A DNA stretch of 64,000 nt from Coriobacteriia bacterium (GTDB lineage: Bacteria; Actinomycetota; Coriobacteriia; Anaerosomatales; JAAXUF01). The notes beneath the pieces are model-generated. The model had not been told where the DNA came from. It did no database searches and saw only the letters and a program-made list of their open reading frames with translations. Position 1 is the stretch's first letter; every line of letters begins with the position of its first letter. Position numbers and translations under genes: made by a program. Shown piece by piece: positions 21,220-30,047 of this stretch. Location of the stretch: the NCBI GenBank assembly GCA_013336165.1, contig JAAXUF010000003.1, positions 1 to 64,000 of the forward strand, in the 5' to 3' direction.

Positions 21220-22110
21220 CTACGCGTTCGGAGTCGGAATTCCTGCGCCCTCAAGAATGCGCCCGACGGCGTCATCTGCGCCCAGCGGCATGATGTGGAT
21301 CCCGTCGGCGATCTGCGCAAGCTCGCGCACCTGCTCGGTCGCCAGCGCGATAGCTTCCTCAAGAGGCTTCTCGGCGCGGGCGATGCGATCGGCGATGTGG
21401 TCGGGGATCATGAGGCCGGCGAGGTTCTCGTTGATGAAGCGCACCACGCGCGGGCTCTTGAGCAGCAGCACACCGGCGATGATCTTGACGCCTGTGGGGC
21501 GCAGCGCCTCCACCGTGCGTGCGAACTTGTCGATATCGGTGATCGCCTGGGTCTGGAAGAACTCGGCGCCTGCCTCGATCTTGCCCAGCGCGCGCTCCAT
21601 CTGGATCTCCCACGGCTCAGCCTCAGGGAACAGCGCCCCGCCGATGTAGAAGCCGGTTCCGCCGTCGAGCTTGGAACCGTTCATGTCGATGCCGGCGTTC
21701 AGGCTCGCGGTGACTTCGATGAGCTGCGTCGAGTCCAGGTCGAAGACGCCTTTGCACTTGGGGTGGTCCCCGCCGCGCGGGTCGTCGCCGGTGACCACGA
21801 GCACGTTTTCCAGCCCCAGCGTCCAGGCCGCAAGCAAGTCGCTTTGCAGCGCGAGGCGGTTTCGGTCCCGGCAGGTCTGCTGGAAGATCGGTTCGCACCC
21901 GCCGCCCGAGTCCAGGACCACCTTCGAGGCCGCCAGCGACGACAGGTGCAGCGTGGCGCCCTGGTTGTCGGTCACGTTGAGCGCATGGCACAGCGGCGCA
22001 AGCTTGCGCACACTCTCGCGCATCGCCGAGTAGTCGGTGCCGTGCGGCGGCGCGACCTCGCCGGTCACCACGAACTCGCCGCGCACCAGCGTGTCGCGAA
22101 AGCGGCTCAT
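21220..22110 (-). CDS. metF: 5,10-methylenetetrahydrofolate reductase
   Basis: 296 residues from the ATG at 22110 that overlaps the metV stop (ATGA). Family features are the early GEVAPPHG with the catalytic glutamate, NVTDNQG, the TGDDPRGGDHP flavin/folate loop, and GAEFFQTQAITD. It reduces methylene-THF to methyl-THF. In this operon it pairs with MetV, forming the MetVF-type enzyme found in acetogens and related anaerobes. MetV is thought to supply an Fe-S or zinc-bearing subunit so that electrons may come from ferredoxin or other carriers rather than NAD(P)H alone. Confidence 0.95.
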   Translation of the reverse strand: MSRFRDTLVRGEFVVTGEVAPPHGTDYSAMRESVRKLAPLCHALNVTDNQGATLHLSSLAASKVVLDSGGGCEPIFQQTCRDRNRLALQSDLLAAWTLGLENVLVVTGDDPRGGDHPKCKGVFDLDSTQLIEVTASLNAGIDMNGSKLDGGTGFYIGGALFPEAEPWEIQMERALGKIEAGAEFFQTQAITDIDKFARTVEALRPTGVKIIAGVLLLKSPRVVRFINENLAGLMIPDHIADRIARAEKPLEEAIALATEQVRELAQIADGIHIMPLGADDAVGRILEGAGIPTPNA

Positions 22111-22781
22111 CGCGGCCCACCCCCGCTGCCTTTGGTTTCTCTCAGGTTCACCGAACCCGGCTTCAGTTTCGCCGAGTAATCCTTGGGCGCCAGCGCGCCC
22201 GATCTGGTACGGCCCTGCTCGGCAAGCCGGCGGTGAATCTTCACGTGTGTGCACTCGCGATCGGTGAGCACCTCGCACTTGCCGTCCCACATGCCGCCGC
22301 ACGGGCCGTTGAGCAGCCCTTTGGGGCAGGTCGTGACCGGACAGATGCCGGCGGTCTTGTCGAGCACGCAGTCTCCGCACATCTGACAGCGCTCCTCGAA
22401 CACCCCGTGCCGAATCACGTTGCCCAGAAACACGCTCTCAAGCCCCGGAAAGACCGGCTTTGCGATGCTCTCGGCGACGGTCTGAACTCCCGCGCCGCAC
22501 GACAGCACGAGCACGGCGTCGGCCGCCTCGAGCAGACCTGCGTGCTTGCGCATGTCCAGGCGCGTCCCGCCGAGGTGGCAGGCGACCTCGCCCACTGCCC
22601 AGCCCGCGACCGCGAACCCGTCGGCCTCCAGCGTCGCCTTGGCGGCCAGAACCTCCGGCTCGCCCCCGGTCTTCGACGTGGTCGCACACTGGCCGCAGCC
22701 CATGATGAAGACGCTCCTCGCGCCGACCTCAGCGAGATTCGCGCGGATGCGGTTCCAGTCCCTGGGCTTCGTGATGATCAT
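22107..22781 (-). CDS. metV: MetV: methylenetetrahydrofolate reductase C-terminal-type (Fe-S/zinc) subunit
   Basis: 224 residues starting at an ATG that overlaps the metH stop (ATGA). Cysteines occur as GCGQCAT near the start, CGAGVQ in the middle, and a dense C-terminal group CQMCGDCVLDKTAGICPVTTC followed by GPCGG. This is the methylene-THF reductase C-terminal family seen fused or adjacent to MetF in acetogens. It probably binds [4Fe-4S] clusters and relays electrons to the MetF flavin. It lies between metH and metF in a fully coupled three-gene unit. Confidence 0.88.
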   Translation of the reverse strand: MIITKPRDWNRIRANLAEVGARSVFIMGCGQCATTSKTGGEPEVLAAKATLEADGFAVAGWAVGEVACHLGGTRLDMRKHAGLLEAADAVLVLSCGAGVQTVAESIAKPVFPGLESVFLGNVIRHGVFEERCQMCGDCVLDKTAGICPVTTCPKGLLNGPCGGMWDGKCEVLTDRECTHVKIHRRLAEQGRTRSGALAPKDYSAKLKPGSVNLRETKGSGGGPR

Positions 22782-25246
22782 GCGCCGACACCGGCCCCTG
22801 CGGCCGCGACAGCCTCGCGCACAGCGCGCACGCACCCGGGTGCGTCGGCAGCGTAGCCCACGCCGATGGAGGCAGCCCACTCGCCGGTCACGACCGCCCC
22901 GCCGACCAGAACCGGCATCGCCGAGTACCGCGCCCGCACCGCATCCACGGTCGCGCGCATCGCCGGCAGCGTCGTCGTCATGAGTGCCGAGAGACACACG
23001 GCATCCGCGTCCGCCGCGGCGGTAACCACCGCCTCGCCGGCAACGTCGACGCCCAGATCGGTGACTTCGAAGCCTTGGCTCTCGAGCAGCGAGACGCAGA
23101 TATCCTTGCCGATGGAGTGGATGTCGCCCTTCACGGTCGCAAAAACCACCCTCCCAGCCGAGATCCCCGCGCCGCCCTCAGGCAGGTGCGTCTTGACTTG
23201 CGCGACGGCGGCTTTCATCGCCTCGGCAGCCACCATCAGCTGCGGCAGGAAGACCTCGCCGCGCCCGTACGCGTCGCCCAAGCGCTGGATCGCCGGCGCC
23301 AGTACGGCGCTGATGACGTCCTCGGCGGCCAAGCCACCCGCGATCACGGCGTCGATCAACGCAGGCGCGCCGTCGGTGTCGCCGCGGAGCACGGCGGCCT
23401 CAAGCGCCGTCGCCGGATCAGCCGCGCCCTCACCGGCGCCGGAAGCGCCCGCAAGCGCCTCGGTGCCGCTGGCGGCGTGAGCCAGAGCGGCCGCGTACGC
23501 CGCGTCCCATGCCGCCCACGCATCCTCGCCATGGCCGATCACGCCTGCGTCCTGCGCCGCGCGCGCCACATTGACCGTGCGCAGCGCCTCCATCACCACA
23601 TGATCGTTAGGATTCAGCAGCGCCGCGTCCAGCCCCGCCTCTGCCGCAGCGCCAAGAAACGCGGCGTTGAGCAGCGGCCTATCGGGCAACCCGTGGCTCA
23701 CGTTCGACACTCCGAGGATGGTCGCCAGCCCACGCTCATGCGCCGCGGCAAGCGCGCCCAGCGTCACCCTCGGCGCACCCGGATCGGTTGCCGCCGTCAT
23801 CACGAGCGCGTCGACCACCAGTGCGTCGTCGGACAACCCAGCCTCGTGTGCAGCCTTGCGAACCCGCTCCACTACCGCCACACGCCCATCAATGCTCGCC
23901 GGGATCCCGGCGTCATCGAGCGCGAGCACGACCATCGCCGCGCCGTAGCGGGCGGCAAGCGGCAGGACCGCCGCGATGGACGCCGGATCCCCATTCACGG
24001 AGTTGATGAGGGCCCGGCCGGGATAGATGCGCAACGCGGCCTCAAGAGCCGCGAAATCGGTGGTATCGATCACAAGCGGCAGATCGGTCGTGCCGACCAG
24101 CGCCAGTACGGCCGCCGGAAGCGTCGCGACGGCATCAACGCCCGCAGCGCCTACGTTGACGTCAAGCAGATCCGCACCGGCCTCCTGCTGATCGCCCGCA
24201 AACGAGCGCACGATGCTCATGCTGCCAGCTCGGAGCGAATCGGCCAGAGCACGCTTGCCTGTAGGGTTGATGCGCTCGCCAACCACGCGCATCGGCGCTG
24301 TCGCCCCCAGCGTCACGACCCGCCGGGGACCGGCGAGCACCGTGCCCGCATACCCGCGACCCTCCACCTCGACGACGTCCATATCGGCGACCTCGGCGAC
24401 GATGGCACCGGTGAACGTCGGCGTGGATCCGCAGCAGGAGCCAATCATCGCCGCGCCTGCTGCGCGGAACTGCACGGCAGCCGCAGCCATCTCGTCGGGC
24501 GTTCCGGGGAAGACGGTCGCACCGCTTGCGTCAAGCGTCGGAAGGCCGGCGTTGGGCTGCACGAACACAGGCAGCCGAGTGGATGCGACCATGCGCGCGA
24601 CCAGCGGCAGCATCTGCTCCGGCCCCAGCCCGCAGTTCATGCCGACAGCGTCAGCGCCTGCGGCTTCCAGGACCACCGCCGCGGTCTCGGGATCGGTGCC
24701 GGAGAGGTCCATCCGGCCGGACGCACCAAACGTGCAGCTCGCGAAGACCGGCAGATCGCACACGGACTTCGCGGCCATAACGGCACAGCGAACCTCGGCG
24801 ATATCGGTGAATGTCTCGAGCATGATGGCGTCGGGGTTCTCGGCGGCAAGCGCGGTCATCTGCTCTGCGAAGGCGGCGAAGACCTCCTCGAACGTCGCCG
24901 ACCCGAGCGGCTCCATGACGAGTCCCGTGGGGCCGACGTCGGCCAGTATGTGCGCCCCGCCTTCTTTGCGGGCCAGGTAGACCGCGGCGCGGTTGAGCTC
25001 CGCCACGCGGTCGCCGAGGCCGTACTCAGCAAGCTTGGGCCGAGAGCCGCCGAACGTGTTCGTGGTCGCGCAATCAGCGCCTGCAAGCCGGTAGAACCGG
25101 TGGATCTCGCTGATGACTTCCGGAGCGGTCACGTTGATCAACTCGGGGCATTCGCCCGCCGGAATCCCGGCACGCTGTAGCATCGTCCCCATCGCGCCGT
25201 CGATGATGAGAAGGTCGCGTCCAAGGCGCATCATGATGTCCGGCAT
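22778..25246 (-). CDS. metH: Cobalamin-dependent methionine synthase lacking the reactivation domain
   Basis: 822 residues versus about 1,200 for E. coli MetH. Domains in order: homocysteine-binding barrel (about 1-295) with zinc ligands C205 and C271/C272 (GSCCGS), pterin-binding barrel (about 320-580; GERINPTGK), B12 cap helices, and a Rossmann B12 domain with the cobalt-ligating DIHSIG (His about 710). The AdoMet-binding activation domain is absent. The enzyme moves the methyl of methyl-THF to homocysteine through cobalamin. Without its own reactivation domain it would need a separate reductive activator. It is the first gene of the metH-metV-metF unit. Confidence 0.93.
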   Translation of the reverse strand: MPDIMMRLGRDLLIIDGAMGTMLQRAGIPAGECPELINVTAPEVISEIHRFYRLAGADCATTNTFGGSRPKLAEYGLGDRVAELNRAAVYLARKEGGAHILADVGPTGLVMEPLGSATFEEVFAAFAEQMTALAAENPDAIMLETFTDIAEVRCAVMAAKSVCDLPVFASCTFGASGRMDLSGTDPETAAVVLEAAGADAVGMNCGLGPEQMLPLVARMVASTRLPVFVQPNAGLPTLDASGATVFPGTPDEMAAAAVQFRAAGAAMIGSCCGSTPTFTGAIVAEVADMDVVEVEGRGYAGTVLAGPRRVVTLGATAPMRVVGERINPTGKRALADSLRAGSMSIVRSFAGDQQEAGADLLDVNVGAAGVDAVATLPAAVLALVGTTDLPLVIDTTDFAALEAALRIYPGRALINSVNGDPASIAAVLPLAARYGAAMVVLALDDAGIPASIDGRVAVVERVRKAAHEAGLSDDALVVDALVMTAATDPGAPRVTLGALAAAHERGLATILGVSNVSHGLPDRPLLNAAFLGAAAEAGLDAALLNPNDHVVMEALRTVNVARAAQDAGVIGHGEDAWAAWDAAYAAALAHAASGTEALAGASGAGEGAADPATALEAAVLRGDTDGAPALIDAVIAGGLAAEDVISAVLAPAIQRLGDAYGRGEVFLPQLMVAAEAMKAAVAQVKTHLPEGGAGISAGRVVFATVKGDIHSIGKDICVSLLESQGFEVTDLGVDVAGEAVVTAAADADAVCLSALMTTTLPAMRATVDAVRARYSAMPVLVGGAVVTGEWAASIGVGYAADAPGCVRAVREAVAAAGAGVGA

Positions 25247-25326
25247 GATCGGTCCTTTCGCCCTGGCCGAGATTCTCGACTGCGGCCCTCGCGCTCACGC
25301 GAGGCTTGATGTGTGAGCCAATCAGT

Positions 25327-25785
25327 TTAGCGTAGTGCCATAACACTGCGTAGACGCCGTACTGCGGCTTCCACGATCTCGTCGTGATCGAAGGCCAGCG
25401 GCGAGGGCAGCGCGTCGAGCGGGAACCACGCAGCCTCTGCGGCATCGTCCCCGCCGAGAACCTCGGGCATTTCCGGTCCCACGTCGGCCACGTAGGCCGC
25501 ACACACGTTCCAGCCGCGCGGATCGCGCCCGGGATCGCCGAACGCAGCCACCGGAATCATCGCACCGCTCCAAGCCAGGCCGGTCTCCTCGGCAAGCTCG
25601 CGACGGGCGGCGTCCTCGAGGCGCTCCCCTTCGTCCACGAAACCTCCCGGAAGCGCCCACCTGCCGAGGTACGGCTCGGCGCCGCGGCGGATGAGCAGCG
25701 CCTTTCGCGCCCCGGCTGGACCCGCGAGAGCGACTGTGTCGGCGGTCAGCGCGGGCCGGGCGTAGTCGTAGCAGTACTTCGTCAT
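25327..25785 (-). CDS. NUDIX hydrolase
   Basis: 152 residues. The Nudix box is complete: GGFVDEGERLEDAARRELAEETGL, which includes the REx2EE metal ligands. GRWALPGG precedes it. The size and the early YCYDYARP segment resemble ADP-ribose or NADH-pyrophosphatase-like enzymes, though the substrate cannot be read from sequence. It lies 80 bases upstream of metH on the same strand with a short GC-rich hairpin between them. Confidence 0.88.
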   Translation of the reverse strand: MTKYCYDYARPALTADTVALAGPAGARKALLIRRGAEPYLGRWALPGGFVDEGERLEDAARRELAEETGLAWSGAMIPVAAFGDPGRDPRGWNVCAAYVADVGPEMPEVLGGDDAAEAAWFPLDALPSPLAFDHDEIVEAAVRRLRSVMALR

Positions 25786-25889
25786 ACGAGCTCCGTTTCC
25801 TCGGCATGAGTGTACTAGAGAATCCCGACAAACAACGGTCCCCGAGCGCTACACTGGGTGAATTCTGTTTGACCGCTTTCGGAGGCTGC

Positions 25890-26876
25890 ATGTCCGCCCT
25901 GTCACACCGCACCAAAGTCATTCTCGCCATGCTCACGTTGTACGTCGTCTGGGGCACAACGTACCTCGGCATCAAAGTCGGCATCGACGCGAATCTACCG
26001 CCCACGCTCTTCGCCGGCATCCGTCAACTTCCCGCCGCGCTACTCATGTTCGCGATCGCAGCCTCTCGCGGCGCTTCCCTCAAGATCTCGCCGCGCGACC
26101 TGCGGATATCGGTGATCGTTGGAATCCTGCTCATCTGCGGCGGCCAGTACTTCACCTTCCTCGCCGAGGTCTCGATTCCGTCGGGCATCTCGGCGCTGGT
26201 TGTGGCCTTGCTGCCGCTCTGGATCGCGCTTGCCGAGTCGGCGTTTCCCGATATGCAGCGACCTGGACGGCTCGGCTGGCTTGGCTTGGCGGTCGCATTC
26301 GCGGGGCTCGGGATCCTGCTGTGGCCACGCATCGTTGACATGTCGACCAACAGCCACGAGCTGCTTGGGATCGGACTTCAAGTACTGGGAGGCTGGCTGT
26401 GGGCCGCGGGCACTATCTACAGCAAGCGCCACCCCGTCAAAGCCAACAACATGGTGATGACGGCCTACGAGATGCTGGCCGCGGGGTGTGTGCTGCTCAT
26501 TCTGGGAAGCTTCCTCGGTGAGTGGCCACTTCTGCATTTCACTCCGAAAGGCCTGGGCGCGCTTGCCTACCTCGCCGTATTCGGAAGTGCGCTCGCCTTC
26601 ACGGCGTTCACGTACGCCCTCAAGCATCTCCCTGCAAGCAAGGTCATGACGTACGCCTACGTGAATCCCGTCATTGCGGTGTTCGCCGGCGCGCTCGCCG
26701 GACGCCTCGGACTCGTGCCGCCGGAGCCGATTACAGCAGTGACATTAATCGGCATGGTGGTGATCGTTGGCGGCGTTGCGCTGGCCACCTCGGCGCCGGT
26801 CCTACCGCCTCGGAAGGAGTCTGGAATCCGCCCAAGCGGGTCCGAAGCGGCCGAAGCGGTCCCCAGCGAGGTCTGA
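25890..26876 (+). CDS. EamA/DMT family transporter
   Basis: 328 residues from the ATG at 25890 with GGAGG four bases upstream. Ten hydrophobic segments arranged as two EamA repeats; the first begins YVVWGTTYLGIKVGI, the second MVMTAYEMLAAG. RhaT/YdcZ-like exporters of this family expel amino acids or metabolites. The substrate is unknown. The tail after helix 10 is polar and short. It has its own terminator at 26903-26920. Confidence 0.88.
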   Translation: MSALSHRTKVILAMLTLYVVWGTTYLGIKVGIDANLPPTLFAGIRQLPAALLMFAIAASRGASLKISPRDLRISVIVGILLICGGQYFTFLAEVSIPSGISALVVALLPLWIALAESAFPDMQRPGRLGWLGLAVAFAGLGILLWPRIVDMSTNSHELLGIGLQVLGGWLWAAGTIYSKRHPVKANNMVMTAYEMLAAGCVLLILGSFLGEWPLLHFTPKGLGALAYLAVFGSALAFTAFTYALKHLPASKVMTYAYVNPVIAVFAGALAGRLGLVPPEPITAVTLIGMVVIVGGVALATSAPVLPPRKESGIRPSGSEAAEAVPSEV

Positions 26877-26902
26877 GAGATCCCTTCGAAGCGGGGTTTG
26901 AT

Positions 26903-26920
26903 GCCCTGAGCAGGGCTTTT
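26903..26920 (+). terminator. Rho-independent terminator after the EamA gene
   Basis: GCCCT-GAGC-AGGGC hairpin directly followed by TTTT, 26 bases past the transporter stop. Confidence 0.7.
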
Positions 26921-27030
26921 AAGTCCACACCATCTCCACAATCGGTTCATTCCCCCTCCTTCCCGTTGCGAGAAAGTGGTCTTGCGGCAAACAGCCGACA
27001 GATCGCACCGCAGACACGAGGGAGGTCGCC

Positions 27031-27138
27031 ATGAGCACAGTAATCGTCGCAGCAGCTTCGATGGCGATCATCGCTTTCTGTGTTGCGTATCTCGCCTCTG
27101 ACTACTCCGAACGGATGGTTCGTATCAGACAGAGCTAA
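27031..27138 (+). CDS. Small membrane protein, 35 residues
   Basis: A 36-codon frame beginning ATG AGC ACA, with an excellent ribosome site (GAGGGAGG, five bases before the start). The product MSTVIVAAASMAIIAFCVAY... has one hydrophobic helix (residues 3-21) and a charged tail SDYSERMVRIRQS, the layout of single-pass small membrane proteins. It is followed 46 bases later by a 15-bp perfect hairpin, so it looks like a complete monocistronic unit. The function is unknown. It could regulate a transporter such as its neighbour, but nothing proves that. Confidence 0.62.
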   Translation: MSTVIVAAASMAIIAFCVAYLASDYSERMVRIRQS

Positions 27139-27184
27139 CACACCAACTCCGGCGCCCATCCCAGCGCCTCTTCTCCCTCCTTGT

Positions 27185-27226
27185 GCGAAACGACCCGGTC
27201 TGGCAGAACCGGGTCGTTTCGCGTTT
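27185..27226 (+). terminator. Perfect 15-bp inverted repeat, probable terminator of the 35-residue gene
   Basis: GCGAAACGACCCGGT (27185-27199) pairs fully with ACCGGGTCGTTTCGC (27208-27222) around an 8-base loop, followed by GTTTG. The tail is T-poor but the stem interior ends TTT. It may stop transcription from both sides. Confidence 0.65.
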
Positions 27227-27418
27227 GGGGGGTTCTTTCCCGCTGCCGCCTCACGCCGTGATTTGACGGCGTCTGGCGCACTGCCACGGTAGTCGGTCGC
27301 TGATCGGAGCGACTTTCCGAGAGACTCCCCCTCCTTTTCGTGGCTCAGGTTCAACCAGAGCCACTTCTTGCGCCTCTGACGTGCAGTTTTGTTGCAACAC
27401 TCAAGTTTACGTTCACTC

Positions 27419-27447
27419 TTGAATTCTATATATGTGTCATCTATTAT
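27419..27447 (+). promoter_or_regulatory. Sigma-70-type promoter of padR in an AT-rich island
   Basis: TTGAAT (27419-27424), 17-base spacer, TATTAT (27442-27447). The surrounding 27400-27470 is strikingly AT-rich for this genome, with ATATATG, ATTATATG and CTTATATCA elements that could be PadR operator half-sites, suggesting autoregulation. Confidence 0.6.
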
Positions 27448-27482
27448 ATGTTTGATCTTATATCACTGTTTAGGGGGTTTCA

Positions 27483-28085
27483 GTGTCTCTAGAGGCGGCG
27501 ATTCTCGGCTTTCTGAGCGATCGGCCGCGCTCCGGCTATGACCTCAAGACGCGGGGCTTCGACATCTCCCTCAAGGACCTCTGGACGGCCGATCAAGCGC
27601 AGATCTACCGGACGCTGGAGCGCCTGCAGACGGCCCGGCTCGTGACGTCCAAGCGCAAGCGTCAGTCCGGCAAGCCCGATCGCCGCATCTACGACGTCAC
27701 CCCGGCAGGACGCGCGTTCTTGTCCGGCTGGCTTGCAGAGACGACCCCCCTTCCGCCCGCCAGAGACGCGCTCCTGCTGCGGATGTACTTCAGTGCCGAG
27801 CTCCCCGACGAGCATCTGGTGGCGTCCTTGTCGGCAAGACGGGAATTCCACCAGGACCGGCTCAATCACCTGCGATCCCAGCTGCTGGCTCCGCAGACGG
27901 CTGAGGTGGCTGCCGACCCGCGGGCTGAAGGCCTGCGGGAGATGGCGGTTGACGGCGCCATCGCGTCAGAGCGCGCCGCAATCGACTGGCTGGACAACTG
28001 CATCGAGATCATCAAACGCGGCAAGCTTCCCGCCGCAATCGAGGCTGATGGGGGCGCGGCCCTCTTCGGAAGGGGAATCGGATGA
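27483..28085 (+). CDS. PadR family transcriptional regulator
   Basis: 200 residues from a GTG with GGGGG five bases before it. The N-terminal winged helix reads ILGFLSDRPRSGYDLKTR, then IYRTLERLQTARLVTSKRK and a wing ending RRIYDVTPAGRAFL. The C-terminal helices form the Vir_act_alpha_C dimerisation domain. PadR proteins are usually repressors released by phenolics, drugs or metabolites. It overlaps the next gene by four bases (ATGA), so the flavoprotein is its likely target and cotranscribed partner. Confidence 0.92.
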   Translation: MSLEAAILGFLSDRPRSGYDLKTRGFDISLKDLWTADQAQIYRTLERLQTARLVTSKRKRQSGKPDRRIYDVTPAGRAFLSGWLAETTPLPPARDALLLRMYFSAELPDEHLVASLSARREFHQDRLNHLRSQLLAPQTAEVAADPRAEGLREMAVDGAIASERAAIDWLDNCIEIIKRGKLPAAIEADGGAALFGRGIG

Positions 28086-28678
28086 GGATTGTCGCGATCG
28101 ACGCCAGCCCGACACGAGGCGTGGTGAGCTTTTCGGTGGAAACGGCCGCACAGGCGGCTGCCTCGAGCGGCGCAGACATCAGCCGGGTTCGTTTGTCGGA
28201 ACTCAGGATCCACAGCTGCACGGGTTGCGGTATGTGCCGCTACACGGGACGCTGCAAGATCCCCGACGATCTCCCCTCTCTGGCTGATGCGATCGCGCAA
28301 GCCGATGGCGTGATCTTCGGCATGCCTTCGTACTTCCGGCACCCCGACGAGCATCTGAGGGCGGCGCTTGAGAGGCTGCAGCACTTCTTCCCGGACGACA
28401 GACAACTTGTGCTGCCAGGCACTGCGCGATCCGGGGCACCATCACATGCCCAGAAGCGCGCGGTTATCATCACCGCCTGCAACGCTCCTGAACCTCTGGC
28501 GACCTTCTTCGGCTACACGACCGGCCCCATCCGCGAGCTGCGGCAAGCACTGGCAATCACCAAGATCAGGACAATTGGATCTCTCGCACTCACGGGCAGT
28601 TGGGGACGACAGTCGTTCGACGACTGGGAACATGACAGGGCGAGTTCACTCGGCCGAATGCTGGCAGGAAAAGCATAG
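28082..28678 (+). CDS. Isf-like NADPH-dependent FMN reductase / iron-sulfur flavoprotein
   Basis: 198 residues, flavodoxin fold with IDASPTRG and GMPSYF flavin loops. Between them, SCTGCGMCRYTGRC gives CX2CX2CX5C, the compact cluster motif of iron-sulfur flavoproteins. It probably reduces quinones, nitro or azo compounds, or oxygen species with electrons from ferredoxin or NAD(P)H. Coupling to a PadR regulator suggests induction by an aromatic or toxic compound. It is a distant paralogue of the gene at 4448-5023. Confidence 0.82.
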   Translation: MRIVAIDASPTRGVVSFSVETAAQAAASSGADISRVRLSELRIHSCTGCGMCRYTGRCKIPDDLPSLADAIAQADGVIFGMPSYFRHPDEHLRAALERLQHFFPDDRQLVLPGTARSGAPSHAQKRAVIITACNAPEPLATFFGYTTGPIRELRQALAITKIRTIGSLALTGSWGRQSFDDWEHDRASSLGRMLAGKA

Positions 28679-28687
28679 GAACAGCGG

Positions 28688-29878
28688 TCAGCCCAGCAGC
28701 AGGTCCATGACCTTTCGACCGGGATCAAGCACGTACCCTGTCCCGGCAGCGGCAACTTCGTCAAACGAAGCAGCACCGTTCGTCGCGATTCCCGGTCCCC
28801 AGAGCACGAATGGCACAGATTCGGCCGAGTGAGTCTTGATCGCGACCGGCGTCGGATGATCGGGCATCGCCAGAACGCGAACGTCGTCCCGATCCCGGGC
28901 CACTTCTCTGACGCGCGAAATCACCTCGCGGTCGATAGCCTCAATCGCAGCCACTTTCCCGGCAGTGTCGCCGGCGTGGCCCTCCTCGTCCGGGGACTCA
29001 ACGTGAATGACCACGAGGTCGTAGTCGCCGAGAGCGTCCAGCGCGCCGGCAGCCTGGGCCGCGTAGTCGTTGTCCGAGCCGCCTGTCACTCCCGCGATGG
29101 TGAGCCGATCCATGCCGAACAGCACCGCAAGCCCGTTCAGAAGGTCAACTCCGCTGGTCATCGCCGCGCGCACGCCTCGCAGTTCCGCAAACGGCGTCAA
29201 CGCCCTCGGCGCAGATCCCGGCCAGAACGGCCACACGTCGGTGGCAGCAAGGTGCCCCCGGGAGGCACGCAGCCGGTTAGCCGAACTCTTGGCGAGGAGG
29301 GGACGTGCGCTCTCCATATAGCCGAGCAGAAGTTCAGTGCCCGATCCCTTCGGCAGAAACGGTTCGATTCGCCGATCGGAGATGTCGTGAGGCGGCGTGT
29401 ACGTGCCCTCAAGCAGTTCCGGATGGCCTGTCACCACGAGGATGTGCCGGTAGGCCACGCCCGGATACAACTTGAATGCGTCGTCATCGAGCTCGGCGGC
29501 GAGATCCGCGACGATCGCGTGCGACTCCTCGGTGCTGATGTTGCCGGCCGCATAGGACGCCATCACGCCATCGACGACCGTCACGAGGTTGAGACGCAGG
29601 GCCACCTGATCCGGTGCAAGTGCGATCCCCATGCTTGCCGCCTCGATCGCACCACGCCCGACCCAATCGGCGACGGGGTCATAGCCCAGGATCGACGTGC
29701 ACGCAGCCGATGACGAAGGCTCGGTGTTCTCGGGAACCGTCCGTGCACATCCGAGCAACCCGCGACGCGCCAGCGCATCCAAGTGAGGAGTGAAGGCGGC
29801 CTGCAGTGTCGTCCTGCCGCCGAGCTCCTCGATCGGCCACCCCGCCGCTCCGTCCAGAATCACGACCACGTATTTCAT
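28688..29878 (-). CDS. ApgM-like alkaline-phosphatase-superfamily protein; candidate homoserine kinase
   Basis: 396 residues from the ATG at 29878 (AAGGA nine bases upstream). The fold is that of archaeal cofactor-independent phosphoglycerate mutase: VVVILDGAAGWP, the serine segment NTEPSSSAACTSILGYDP, HVESPDEEGHAGD, and the metal-binding MPDHPTP. A subgroup of this family (proposed homoserine kinase, TIGR02535) replaces ThrB in organisms without it. The divergent neighbour is threonine synthase, whose substrate is homoserine phosphate. That context makes homoserine kinase my preferred call over phosphoglycerate mutase; assay or family scoring would decide. Confidence 0.8.
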   Translation of the reverse strand: MKYVVVILDGAAGWPIEELGGRTTLQAAFTPHLDALARRGLLGCARTVPENTEPSSSAACTSILGYDPVADWVGRGAIEAASMGIALAPDQVALRLNLVTVVDGVMASYAAGNISTEESHAIVADLAAELDDDAFKLYPGVAYRHILVVTGHPELLEGTYTPPHDISDRRIEPFLPKGSGTELLLGYMESARPLLAKSSANRLRASRGHLAATDVWPFWPGSAPRALTPFAELRGVRAAMTSGVDLLNGLAVLFGMDRLTIAGVTGGSDNDYAAQAAGALDALGDYDLVVIHVESPDEEGHAGDTAGKVAAIEAIDREVISRVREVARDRDDVRVLAMPDHPTPVAIKTHSAESVPFVLWGPGIATNGAASFDEVAAAGTGYVLDPGRKVMDLLLG

Positions 29879-30035
29879 GCGCAGAGTCCTTAGCTCCTCG
29901 GCTACAAGGGAAAGCGTACAACAGGAACGCGCGGATTGGGGGCGCGGGAATCTCGGCAGCCCACGTTTGCATGTGCGGAGCGCTGACATGAACTGATCTG
30001 GCGAGCGGCACCGCCCGCTCGGCCGCCCACTCGGG

Positions 30036-30041
30036 TATCAT
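30036..30041 (+). promoter_or_regulatory. -10 element of thrC, implying a leaderless mRNA
   Basis: TATCAT ends seven bases before the A of the thrC ATG at 30048, and no ribosome site precedes that ATG. Transcription would start at or within a base or two of the start codon. The -35 region is weak. Confidence 0.45.
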
Positions 30042-30047
30042 GCTCGC

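Noticed and set aside
23075-25180. Plus-strand open frame of 701 codons
   Set aside because: Mirror of metH; product is low-complexity Arg/His/Ala.
25247-25326. Possible cobalamin or SAM riboswitch before metH
   Set aside because: Only 80 bases are available and just one short GC hairpin is seen; too small for either class.
28688-29878. Straight phosphoglycerate mutase annotation
   Set aside because: The neighbour thrC and the existence of a homoserine-kinase subgroup make that call unsafe; kept as an alternative.
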